DNA from: Macrocystis pyrifera
Taxonomy: Eukaryota; Sar; Phaeophyceae; Laminariales; Laminariaceae
Length of the DNA: 64,000 nucleotides
Assembly (NCBI GenBank): GCA_031763025.1
Contig: JASSKH010000006.1
Span: 8,119,691-8,183,690 of the forward strand
Direction: 5' to 3'
Part shown: one piece after another, positions 24,509-35,056 of the stretch
Position numbering within the stretch: position 1 is the first letter of the stretch
Layout: every line of letters starts with the position of its first letter
The notes under the pieces: generated by a model
The model's database searches: none
Told to the model about the DNA's origin: nothing
The model's input: only the letters and a program-made list of their open reading frames with translations
Translations under genes and position numbers: made by a program

Positions 24509-25017
24509 TTAGGCCACTTCTTACGCAGTCGAATTTGGAGTCAGTTTAAAAAGTCCCTTTCAGCACGTTCGCATGAGCTTTTGCCCCGGAAATGTCGAAA
24601 ATTGGTCTTTCTCGCCTCAGAATGTGTCGGGGTTCTCTCCAAAAACCATCAGGGGGTGTTTCCCGCTTCTCGAGGGGCCCGGTTGCAAGAAATCACCGTC
24701 CGCATCTTTTCCGATCCAACTGAAGTGAACGTGATTGCGATCGTGGATCGGATCGAAAAATACGAATTTTTCGATCCGATTGAGCGTTTAGACCGTACTT
24801 GACCGAGTTGAACCGAAAAAGTGCGGTCGGCAATTTCCTGTATCTGGGTGCCTGGAGAAGCGGGAAACACCCCCACATAGATCTTGGAGAGAGTTCGGAC
24901 ATATTCTGAGGCAAGCAAGACCAATTTCCAACACTTCCGGGGCAAAAGCTCGTGCGAACGTTCTGAAAGGGACTTTTTAAACTGGCTCCAAATCCGACTG
25001 CATAATAAGTGACCTTA
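24509..25017. mobile_element. 509-bp fold-back element, two ~254-bp inverted arms
   Basis: The left half from TTAGGCCACTTCTTACGCAG matches the complement of the right half, which ends TAAGTGACCTTA. The match runs through AAAAAGTCCCTTTCAG, TTTTGCCCCGGAA and GGGTGTTTCCCGCTTCTC to a central palindrome, GATCGAAAAA-TACG-AATTTTTCGATC, at ~24762. There is no spacer. The outer arms are nearly identical and the inner arms are more diverged. Each arm read from the outside gives a related peptide (PRKCRKLVFLAS and PRKCWKLVLLAS), which confirms the inversion. It is a non-autonomous element with no transposase. The target duplication is unclear. Confidence 0.88.
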
Positions 25018-25369
25018 TCCCTCATTTGAATATACAAAAACAAATCGTCAACCAGCTGCTGATCATCAACACCAGCACGGCAAGTCTAAAATAACACGGG
25101 GCAGTTGACGCCAGCTATCTTCCAATAAAATCGCTGTATTAACGGGAACCACGGGAACCACGTGAAATCACGCCGCACACAAACTAGAAAAATAAAGAAA
25201 CAGCTCGCAGCTCGCGCACCCGCGGTCACGCGACGATTGACCTTCGATCTCGACATATAATCCACCCACGGTCAACGAGCTTGGTACCGGGCAAGGCCAA
25301 TGAGTGTAAATTATGGCCTGGGAGGTATAATTGGAATCTGTCGTCTAGGGGGCGAGAGGTTGGCCGCGG

Positions 25370-25855
25370 CGTCCTATGGTCTTCGTCAGAGCTTTCAAAA
25401 AGTTCTGTTTCGTGCCAACGGAGAGGAACCGAGAGTTTTTGTAGTCTGGTTTCTGCACACCAGCGGCCAAATACGTTTTTAGTAGACGCCTGGCCCACCC
25501 ACGCCACATGTATCACCGACCGAGGTGTGAGAACTGTGATACTAACTAGTGTGGGTCGGAGCCTCGAACCAGCGCGCTTCTTTCAGAGTTCGTGACGTAA
25601 TCGTTGGGTTTGTCGATTGATGTAAAAAAATGTCTTTTTTTTGCCATCGGAGAGGGGTAGAGATTTTTTGTCGTCTGTCTTCTACAGACCAGTGCCAAAA
25701 TGTTTTTTTTATCAGACGCCTGGTCAGCCCACGCCACATATCACCGACCGAGGTGTGAGCACTGTGACACTAGACTGGGTCGGAGACCTTAACCAGCGCA
25801 TTCCGTTCAGATTTCATGACGGTGTCGTTGGTTTTGTCGATCGATATCTGCCGAG
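25370..25855. repeat. Tandem duplication, two ~238-bp units
   Basis: Two direct copies share GACGCCTGG, CCCACGCCACAT, ATCACCGACCGAGGTGTGAG and GGGTCGGAG, with the common block at ~25474 and ~25712. The units differ at many sites and carry T-runs of different length, so the duplication is not recent. Minus-strand frames in both units begin with related peptides, but no domain is known to me. Confidence 0.8.
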
Positions 25856-26079
25856 GATTATCATAAAAATTGGCTCTAGTCGATGGGAATGACTATACAT
25901 TGTGCCAGAACAGGGGTTTTACATACATTGCGCGGCGCGCAATTAAAGTCCGTGTAAGCTGTCCCGTGACGTATAAAATTTGCCCACCAGCACAGCTTTT
26001 TCTGCTGAAAACAAAATGAAATAAATGTGGTCAGGAGCAATTTCATACCAGGTATTATATAAGATTAAGGCAAATGGAA

Positions 26080-26160
26080 GTACGTCAGCTGTGAGTTCGA
26101 CTGGTTAATTGAATAGTTGATACCCAATTTTGCAAGCTGCGTATTATAATATGCCTACTA
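26080..26160 (+). repeat. Dispersed repeat R2, copy 2
   Basis: Direct match to 21597-21690: ACGTCAGCTGTGAGTTCGAC, then GTTGATAC and TTTGCAAGCTGCGTA. The copies are 4.5 kb apart in the same orientation and flank the region with the first GGGACGG array and the fold-back element. Confidence 0.75.
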
Positions 26161-26365
26161 CTATTCTATATTTCATTTATAGTCTGGGAGTTGCGCACAA
26201 TTTATGATAACACATGTATTTATATAGGCATTACTATTAAAGTTTGGTACAACTCGGAATTTCTTGATTACTTTCGTAATTCGTGGTGGAAATTGATGGG
26301 AACAGACGACCACGAATGTATCTTGTAGGGGAAGAGGCAAGTTATGTCCGCCGGAGGCGGTGACA

Positions 26366-26690
26366 CGACGGGACGGGACGATAATTTCCAACGCGAGAGA
26401 TTTTATCGGCGGGGCGGCACGGTCATTTTTTGGTGTCACAGCTGGACGAGACGGTAATTTGTCGGTGTCACGTCGGGACGGGACGGTAATTTTTCGGTGC
26501 CACAGCGGGCCGGGCCGGTAATTTTTCGTGTCACGGCGGGACGGGACGGTAATTTCCAACGGGAGAGATTTTATCGGCGGGACGGGACGGTAAGTGATGA
26601 CGGTCAGGGATTTGGTCGGCGGGACGGGACGGCGGGACCATTTTGACGGCGGTTTTACCGTCCCGTCCCGCCGTTCCCGCCGTTCCCCGC
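26366..26690. repeat. GGGACGG satellite, array 2
   Basis: Units of CGGCGGGACGGGACGGTAATTTT with ~35-45-bp spacing, the same family as 23341-23735. Near 26650 the motif is inverted (CCGTCCCGTCCCGCCG), which makes a local palindrome at the right end of the array. Confidence 0.82.
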
Positions 26691-26711
26691 TGAAATACCG
26701 TGGTATGCTTT

Positions 26712-26890
26712 GAAAATCAGGTATACCTGATCCATTTGGGTCAAAATCAAGTAATACAAAAACCAAGTGAAAAACGCGCGCCACTAAGCGTGTTTTGTCC
26801 GTGGAAATCCGTTCTAAAAAAAAATGTGCCTGAACATCAAGCGTGTTGCCCCCAAAATCTGAATTGTTTTATTTCTTTAGGGTGTAGGAA
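26712..26890 (+). repeat. Dispersed repeat R3, copy 1
   Basis: About 175 bp matching 57868-58048: TCAGGTATACCTG, then AACCAAGT, AAAAACGCGCGCCAC, CGTG(A)AA, GCCTGAACAT(A/C)AAGCGTGT and CAAAATCTGAATTGTTTT. Both copies end in TTCTTTAGGGT. No coding capacity is evident. The CAGGTATACCTG palindrome sits at the left end of each copy. Confidence 0.82.
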
Positions 26891-27239
26891 CCACGAGCTC
26901 CACTTGAACCTGCAGAGAGTTACCAGTCTTCGTTTGTTTCGCCGCGGCGGCAGCGCCAAGAGAACTTATTCTGCCACCCCCCCCCGTTGCCGCTCACTAC
27001 GTGAGCTAGACATCCAGGGTACCGTTTGTTTTTTTTTTTTGGCGGTCGCCCACAGCTAGTTGTCGAGTGAGATCATTTGTGCGAAGTAAAAAACCTTTAC
27101 TCTGCACAAGAGAATTGATCGTATCACGCAGTGCTTAAGGTAAGGCACCCAAGAGACAGTTTCATAGTACTCCCATTGCTGTCTCTGGCAGTGGCTACAC
27201 CGGAAATTAAACTAACTCAATGAGGCTGTCATCCATACG

Positions 27240-27485
27240 CAAGCCCGCCCCACAAGCGGTTCTTTGTAGGATGCAGCTCACCCTTCATACGACTCGCCTG
27301 ACACCTCACGGCGCTTCGCGGTTGGTGCAAGCAATGTCGGTCTGGTCGGTGAAAACCCGACATGCTCCGTCCCGGCATTGTAAGGATACGAGGGTCTATG
27401 TTCATACGACTACGGCCATGCATCGAGTACATCTCTCCTATCGAGTACACCCCCCCCTGTTGCCAGCTTTGAAGCTTCTCGACCA
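27240..27485 (+). repeat. Dispersed ~200-bp repeat R1, copy 2
   Basis: Matches 57578-57815 in the same orientation and 17621-17825 in reverse. It holds ACACCTCACGGCGCTTCGCG, GTGCAAGCAATGTC and CCCGGCATTGTA, followed by CATGCAT and GAGTAC plus a C-run. The stem GTCGG / CCGAC with a 7-nt loop is conserved. Confidence 0.8.
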
Positions 27486-27614
27486 TCCTTGAGGAACCGC
27501 CTGCTCGGCATGAAATTATCTTGCCGTACCAAACCTGAGACCACCACGACGCGGGGTGGGGCAGACGAACTGCCTGTTTTGTCCACGGTGCTGTATTATG
27601 ACTCCTGTGACCAG

Positions 27615-27760
27615 TGTTGTGAACCGAAAACCGAAAAGTCGTTTTTTGTTGGTTTTTTTGTCGGTTTTTCCAACCGAAAACCGACTTTTTTTAGTGGGTT
27701 TTTCGGTCAAAAAAAAAACGAAACCAGAAAACCGACTCGGTTTTGCTCGGTCGTTTTTTT
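27615..27760. repeat. AACCGAAAACCGA low-complexity block
   Basis: Words AACCGAAAACCGA and TCGGTTTTT alternate on the same strand, so the block can form several alternative hairpins. It contains long T and A runs. No gene is supported here. Confidence 0.6.
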
Positions 27761-28870
27761 CCCCGTCCCCTACCCCACTAACGTCTTCACGTCTGCGTGG
27801 AAACCCCTTTATATTGTATGGACACGCCACACGCGACACAACCAGCATACATCCACAGCCAGCACGCAGCCCACTTCCCGCAACAGCATCGCAGCATAGC
27901 AGCACCATAGCAGCATCGCACACAGAAGCAGCAGGTAGCAGCAAGCAACAGCAGGCAGCAGGAGTCGCACAAAGCACAGGGTACATACAGTGCACCGCGA
28001 GACTGCGAGGGAAACATCATGTCGAGTGCACATGACAGTGCTGGCTTCTTCGCCCGCTGAATTGTCACACTGTCGCCTTCTGCCTACAATGATGCTTGTT
28101 CGTGCCGACAGCCCCCCCTTCGAGCAACGTAGGTTTCTTCATGGCGTTAGCTGTATGCTGCAAGTTGTGTCTTCATAAAATACAAAGTGTAACCACGTGA
28201 CGACACATTACGATGTCATCTGTCTACGTTATGACAACCCAGCCGAGTATCCTCGCACAATCCCACTAAATGCTTTTTATTGTAGCAACTGCTGTACCAG
28301 GTATCTGTAGTTGTTGTTTGCTGCAGAATGGAAGCACGTCTGACGTACCAATATGATAGAGTGTGTCGGCCTGTACCGTGTGGTGCAGCTGACGCAGGTA
28401 TTGCAGGAAGGCCGCTTGACGCCATACGATCATGTCACATTTGACCCGTATTTAGTGTTGGTGTTGTTGCAATGTTCTCGCGCTCATACGGGCTGAATGA
28501 CTCCGGTTCAGGGATGGGCTTACAGGGTCGAGAAATTAGTAGTTGGTCGAGACATCATCATGGTTGGTATCCAGTCCACATTTGTAGGTATTTTACAACC
28601 GATACCGCGTGTTCGTGCTCTCCCTTGCGTAGGTAGTGCACAAAGGGGGGTGGCGAGTATGGCTAGATTAGCGAGTTCAAGAATATGTAGCCGGGACAGC
28701 CGAGTGGCGGTTATACTCTGATAGCTACAGCAACAAGACTTTTCATGACATGAATCGCCTTACTCTTAATCGACTCGACCGCCCAAAAACTTATCATGAG
28801 AGTCATGATCACGCCGCACGCCACCGAACCATGCTCGCAGAAACCACTCATGCTGAGACCACGCCCGCCC
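27761..28870. other. Unassigned stretch
   Basis: CAGCA-rich sequence between ~27870 and 27965 gives low-complexity frames on both strands. TACCAGGTA occurs at 28295. I see no supported gene. A tRNA-like 5' half near 28690 is discussed under rejected items. Confidence 0.35.
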
Positions 28871-28874
28871 CCTG

Positions 28875-29070
28875 CACCCTCGCTGCTTGGAGCCCTTGTT
28901 GACAACATCCCTCAGACTCACCTCGGCACCGTCTCCCTTCAGACATCTGGGGAAGGGGGGCCTGACTGACAGACAGCTGGGCACCCTCACGTTTCACGAC
29001 ACGCCGTCTGCCGTTGGATATCTGGGGAAGGGGGCTTGACTGACAGACAGCTGGGCACCCTCGCGTTTCA
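28875..29070. repeat. ~72-bp tandem duplication
   Basis: The block TCTGGGGAAGGGGGC-TGACTGACAGACAGCTGGGCACCCTC-CGTTTCA occurs twice, at ~28949 and ~29021, with a poorer third copy of its first half before them. The copies differ at only a few bases. Confidence 0.75.
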
Positions 29071-31380
29071 GATGGCATCATCATTATCATCTTTCTCTTG
29101 CTACGACTACTTCAACTACGAGAGCAGCGCTTCTTCAACTTCGCTTCCAGAATGCTCCAGCAGCTTCTGCTGTGTTTTCTTCGCAGCAACTTTAAGCTCA
29201 AAGTCTTCGACTACGAGTTCACTCTCATGAGCTCCTGGGGGTATCGACACTCGGCACCACTGCGAGTACAGCTATACCAGTACCTTCCTCAATATGGAGC
29301 ACGGCTTCTCTTGCCTACGGCTACTCGTCGAGAAGCACTATCGGCAGCGCACTTCCTTAACGCCATCCATACATTAGAAAGTACACCAGATTGCGCATGC
29401 AGTCAGTCTACCCAGCGTACAAGGCTACGTCTCCACCATCGAACCAAAGCCTGCTTTTCTATCAATAGACGTCCGGGGGTGTCAGAAATCGAGACGAGAC
29501 GTTCGAATTTCAAGGGTAGTACGGATCGGATCGGCGACGGCATTAAACAGAAGCAAGCAGGCCAGGGTTTGTCTAATCCTGCAGCTCTGACCTTCTACCG
29601 ACAAGCTTATCGGCTACAGTAGCGCGTAGCAACGGTCATCGCCGCATCAGCCATGCTCAACACGGAATAATGTCCAGGTCTCCGTGGCGAGTTTAGCTAA
29701 GGGGCCTCCATAAGCTTCAGCAAGCTTTGACTCCTTCTCCTGAAGCAGCGAGAGCAACTTCTCATGGTAATTAACCCGAAAATGTTATTTTCGACGAAAA
29801 TGTTATTTTCGAGCCATCAACAAAGAAACAGAGTCAACACCATCGCTGTCTACGCCGTCTGGACCGGCTAGGTACTCAGCGAGCTTTTCAACAAGGTGTA
29901 CACTGAGCTCATGTCATTCTGGCATTTGGCTGAAAATTGTTCTATTTAGGAGATCCACATTATTTATCAGTGTTGCTTCGGCTTTTCGGGGTAGTACAAG
30001 ATCCGAGATTGCACCGCATCATTTTTTGCGGAGCCTCACCATCTTCTCCAACCCGAAATTTAGCTACACCTTCACCAGGCCGGCATGCGAAGCTGTTCTT
30101 CTCCAACCCGAATTTTAGCTACACCTTCACCAGGCCGGCATGCGAAGCTGACACGGCAGCGAACCAGAAGAGCAGAGAAGCCTTCAGCACACCAGCTATT
30201 TCTACTGTTGTTGCTTGATTTTCTTTTTTGCTTCTCTAGGGGAGTATTTTCCATACCTTTTTGTTACCTTTGCTGTATACCTGGTAGCACTCACTCGTAC
30301 GAGTACTACAACAGACAACAGTACTAACTGTACCTGCTATTAATACTGCTGTTGTGTTATCATACATGATATCGCATCGCACGATGAAGCTCACACAAAA
30401 CACGGTGCACATTTTTGTGTGTACGTACTGACGTGTGTTTACTTGTTTTTCAATCAAGCTCGTACACGGTTTGTTGTATACCGGACGCTTGAGTCTACCC
30501 ACGGGGACACGTTTTACAGATTGTTCTCCAGCTTTGCATAGCTTTCTTTCGAGCACGTATCATACATACAAGGTCACGATTCTGAATGTGTACACACTTT
30601 TCAGTGTACTCGCTGGACATTAATGTTCATTTGATATACGTCCGTGGTTTCTTTTGAATTTTGTATAATTCTTTAGTTTTCCTAGCATCCATTGAGGGGG
30701 TGAAGTAGAGAGAAAGCTATTTCGTGCCCGTAGTTTTCTGATTGATCACGTTATATACTTTCTCATTCTTTTGTAGCTTTTAACTCGCTGGTCAATCAAA
30801 GGTATATTTTGTGATTATGATTTGGTCCACCGTAGTCTGCTGCCGTAATATCTTCACTCGAAATCGAGTACGTGAGTAAGTACCAGATATATGAACAAAA
30901 CTAAATAGTACGCCTTTTCGCTGTACTGAACGAGCGTTCACAGTTTTCTACTTCGATTTCATGTTGCTCCAGGTATCAGTTCAGGGGGCGTGTAGAACAC
31001 CCAGCAGACGGGTTGTCGCTTTTGTTTAGGGCATATCCCGCTGGTACAACACGATTTGTTTCCTCCTTGACCTATTGCTTATACCATACTGCTCTGTAGG
31101 ATTCGCACGAGTACGTACGCACGTATATACTGGACACTGGACACACGTCCCAGTTTGCTCTACATAAATATTGTCTGTTCAGTTGTCCATTGTTGATTTC
31201 TGGACATTAAAGTCTTTATACGTACGTACTGGTACATGTTATTGAATGGTGCAGTTGTGTTATTTTCGTCTGCGTATATACCCATCCACTTTCTAGTATT
31301 ATACACATATACGTACTGTACTCGTAGCTCTACCGTTGTAGCTCGGCTGAACCGGGGGGCCTCCTTGAAAACTCCTCTTC
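29071..31380. other. Unassigned stretch with small duplications
   Basis: A 54-bp perfect or near-perfect tandem duplication (TTCTCCAACCCGAAATTTAG... to GGCATGCGAAGCTG) lies at 30048-30153. A 20-bp duplication of CGAAAATGTTATTTTCGA lies at 29775-29815 and is also palindromic. A 174-codon plus-strand frame at 29098-29622 has no recognisable domain. No gene is supported. Confidence 0.4.
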
Positions 31381-31384
31381 TACA

Positions 31385-31756
31385 TTGGTGCATGTGTCAA
31401 AATTCCACCCTTTCCGACCCTTCCCTGGAGCCCCCTCCCCCCTCCCCGCCCCCGACGTCCATGCCCTCCACGACAACATTCCTGTGGCAACCGAAGGCCC
31501 AACTTGGGCAGCCCCCCCCCCCCACCGCCGAAGACGCCGTGCCCTGACCTCCTTGCACGCCTTCACGCCGATCAACAGTTTCCTGCGCCTTTGGGGCCGT
31601 CTGCCACAACACCTTCGCGACATCTCCTTCGACCTCCACGGCCCCAGCTGGTCACCATCGGTCATCGACGATTTAAGCGACGTTCTTTTCTTGAGTGAGG
31701 CGTCGAAGCCTCACTACGAGATGTGGGGTAGATCTATCACCTCATTTCTGTGTTGA
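31385..31756 (+). mobile_element. Possible Ty3/gypsy fragment just upstream of reverse transcriptase
   Basis: The frame contains LWGRLPQHLRDISFDLHGP followed by SWSPSVIDDLSDVLF. This resembles the stretch before the reverse transcriptase in some Ty3/gypsy polyproteins that I recall, where a Leu/Pro-rich linker leads into a similar DL-GP-WSP block. If so it is a small fossil fragment with no other part of the element around it. The identification is from memory of the family pattern, with no catalytic motif in the fragment. Confidence 0.3.
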
Positions 31757-32737
31757 ATAGCCGCATCTTCGACCCCTCTTCCCGATTTTAGGATGGTATG
31801 GCCATCATCCTTATATCGATATGCGATCTGCATCTACGAATATTCAGGGTGGGCTAATGTTATGGAGTAGCACCTTCATTGTATAGGAACGCATATACCC
31901 GTATGCGAGCCTTGTATGGTTGCACATAGCTCTTTGCAGATACCAGACAGACCTGTAGACGAATATTATATGGTTGTATGCAGTCTCGTAGGAATATATC
32001 TGCAGGCGAATCTTCTACGAAGTATGGTTATACATAGTTCTTAGGGAATATTCAGTGGAGCACTTCAGGCGTCCCCTTTGCTCGCAGAACATTATGTTAT
32101 AAGTCTGGGTACCTTCTGTATGACAATGTCCCGGCAAAGAAAATTCTGTTATAGTTGGCAATCTTCTGTGTGACAACGTCCCGATAGACTGTATCCGCAT
32201 ACAGGTTAGTTTTGGTCAACTTCTGGGCTGAGTTGTGTCCCCGACGATGCCCTCCTTGCTCACTCGAGTTCTCTCCCTTTCTCTCAACTCACTTGAGGAG
32301 CATTAATAAGAAGTTCGTGAACTACATGCAGCGTGCTCTACCCAGCATCGACATCCCTGTGCCCCTTACTAGCTGTATCTCTGCACCCCTCTTCACAGTG
32401 CGTTGCAAGTACAGCAGATATTTTTGAATGCGTTTCTTTCGTAGCTTATGACTCAGCGATCCTACGAACACAACCAACCGCGATTAATTTGTGTTACATA
32501 AGTATAACCATAACTATTAAGGCCATTATTACACGGGACTGACCATGTCGTTCACCTTGAGTTTACGGTTTCTCCATATTGTTGGTGCCATCGTGCAGGC
32601 CTGAACATGGTGCACCATTTTTTGCTTTGATTTTCTGAGTATCAGGTTTTTACGCCGTAGGCGTTACTCTAGCCACTGACTTCCATCCCAGGGGGGGTAA
32701 TAGCTAGCAGGTGGGCGTTGAGGTCTATATATGTATA
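31757..32737. other. Unassigned stretch with ~55-bp degenerate repeats
   Basis: Related blocks with TATGGTTG-ACATAG recur near 31915, 31970 and 32024. A second pair with TTCTGT-TGACAA-GTCCCG lies near 32115 and 32166. Both sets are degenerate tandem repeats with a spacing of about 50-57 bp. No gene is supported. Confidence 0.45.
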
Positions 32738-33902
32738 CAAGGCGCTTCGCTCCGCGGGCGGCCTACGCCGCCCGCTACGCTCGCTCAGGAAGGAAACATC
32801 AAATTATGCGAAGCGGACAGATGTCCATGATTGTTTTTTTTTTTTTTATGGCCCCTGTAGTTAGCTGCAAACTGGCGACTTGGTAATGCCAAGAGTCCCG
32901 CCGCCATGCTTCAGGAGAAAACAGCTCGGACGCCACTTATGATTCGCGTCGCGGGCGGTTTTCCGCTACTCTCGCTCACACGTCGTACATACGTACATAC
33001 CCAGGCAGGGTACTTATTTTCTTCTTTGGATATGCTCTATGTCTGTGTACTCGTCGTATGTACGAAAGATAAAGCACAGAACGGCACAGCAACACAGCAA
33101 AAACAATGAAAATGAAACCGATAATTTCTAAAAGAAATAAAATCCCCGTCCCCTTTCGTGTAATAATTTACTACCTGAGTGGAACACCTTACACCAGTCA
33201 AAAAAAGAAAAAAATGAAAAAAATGAAAAAAGAAAAAATCTTACAGCAGAGCTTCTTTCTCGGCCTCGTACGCCGCCCGCCCCTCTCGCGACCATCTCGC
33301 CACCGATTCAGTCCGGGTAAAGCTTCCCTCCCTCTCTTCAACAGTGAGCCCCGTCGCCCGCCTCGCGTGAAGCCCGGTGCTCACCGTGGACCTCGACGCA
33401 AGCTCGACAATGTTGGTGCTCATTCGGGGTACCTCCCTCTCTCAGCCCGGTCGCAAAAATAAGCACCGCATTAGTATTATCTTACAATCCCGAACGACCC
33501 TTAAATACTCGTACGTACTCTATCCAAAATCACAAATGGAGGCCAGACAGAGCCTATTGATGCATCCCTCGTGTCTCGAGCACACACACGACGCCTAGGC
33601 ACGAAAGCGGCGACCGCGCTCCTTGCAACCCCCCCTCTACTCACCAGCATCCGCTGACACCCGCGACGGTGCCCGGTTCGCCCGCGCAACCGTGCTCGGA
33701 GTACACGCACGCACACGAAACGAAAGAAGAAAAAAGGGAAGAAGGACTGAAAGTACGACGAGAAATGAATGGAGAAAACAAAGACTCGCTGGAACGGTCC
33801 GGCAAGTAATAAACGGAGGCGATTCCCAAGTGGGAGCTCTGAAAGGCCAGGGATGTACCAACCGAGCACGCTCAGAGATTGAGATCTAAGTAAGTATATC
33901 TA
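32738..33902 (-). mobile_element. Hairpin-ended ~1.15-kb repeat, copy 2
   Basis: Direct, adjacent to copy 3 (33903-35056) and highly similar to it; inverted relative to 13486-14610. It begins CAAGGCGCTTCGCTCCGCGG with a strong hairpin, GCGGGCGGC / GCCGCCCGC. A second, similar hairpin follows about 180 bp further in (CGCGGGCGG-TTTT-CCGC). Between them lie TATGGCCCCTGTAGTTAGCTG and CGCCGCCATGCTTCAGGAG. Both copies carry a related open frame starting MEARQSLLMHPSC, which I take as incidental. Head-to-tail tandem copies with a terminal hairpin are known for Helitron/Helentron-like elements. Confidence 0.8.
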
Positions 33903-35056
33903 CAAGGCGCTTCGCTCCGCGGGCGGCCTACGCCGCCCGCTACGCTCGCTCAGGAAGGAAACATCAAATTATGCGAAGCGGACAGAGGTCCATGATTGAA
34001 TATTGTTTTTATGGCCCCTGTAGTTAGCTGGAAACTGGCGACTTGATAATGCCAAGAGTCCCGCCGCCATGCTTCAGGAGAAAACAGCTCGGACGCCACA
34101 CATGCTTCGCGTCGCGGGCGGTTTTCCGCTACGCTCGCTCACACGTCGTACATACGTACATACCCCAGGTAGGGTACTTATTTTCTTCTTTCGATATGCT
34201 CTGTGTCTGTGTACTCGTCGTATGTGCGAAAGATAAAGCACAATACGGCACAGCAACACAGCAAAAACAATGAAAATGAAACCGATAATTTCTAAAAGGA
34301 AAAAAATCCCCGTCCCCCTTCGTGTAATAATTTACTGCCTGAGTGGAACACTTTACACCAGTCAAAAAAAAAAAAAAAAAATAAAAAAAATAAAAAATCT
34401 TACAGCAGAGCTTCTCTCTCAGCCTCGTACGCCGCCCGCCCCTCTCGCGACCATCTCGCCACCGATTCAGTCCGGGTAAATCTTCCCTCCCTCTCTTCCA
34501 CAGTAAGCCCCGTCGCCCGCCTCGCGTGAAGCCCGGTGCTCACCGTGGACCTCGACGCAAGCTCGACAATGTTGGTGCTCATTCGGGGTACCTCCCTCTT
34601 GTGACTCTCAGCCCGGTCGCAAAAATAAGCACCGCTTGAATCGTATCTTACAATCCCGAACGACCCTTAAATACTCGTACGTACTCTACCCAAAATCACA
34701 AATGGAGGCCAGACAGAGCCTGTTGATGCATCCCTCGTGTCTCGAGCCACACGCGACGCCTAGGCACGAAAGTGGCGACCGCGCTCCTTGCAACTCCCCC
34801 TCTACTCGCCAGCATCCGCTGACACCCGCGACGGTGCCGGGTTCGCCCGCCCAACCGTGCTCGGAGTACACGCACGCACACGAAACGAAAGAAGAAAAAA
34901 GGGAAGAAGGACTGAAAGTACGACGAGAAATGGAGAAAACAAAGACTCGCTGGTCCGGCAAGTAATAAACGGAGGCGATTCCCAAGTGGGAGCTCTGAGA
35001 GGCCAGGGATGTACCAACCGAGCACGCTCAGAGGTTGAGATATCTATAAGTAGTTC
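33903..35056 (-). mobile_element. Hairpin-ended ~1.15-kb repeat, copy 3
   Basis: Same landmarks and order as copy 2, starting at CAAGGCGCTTCGCTCC immediately after the end of copy 2 (junction TATATCTA|CAAGG). Copies 2 and 3 differ by scattered substitutions, A-run length and a few small indels. The right end (CGAGCACGCTCAGAGGTTGA, then TATCTATAAGTA) abuts the tandem 2.7-kb unit that follows. A 109-codon plus-strand frame (34636-34965) corresponds to a 113-codon minus-strand frame in copy 1, as expected for inverted copies. Confidence 0.8.

Noticed and set aside
28685-28725. GCCGGGACAGCCGAGTGGCGG looks like the 5' half of a tRNA-Ser or tRNA-Leu.
   Set aside because: No anticodon arm, T-arm or B-box follows within the expected distance, and the acceptor stem has no partner.
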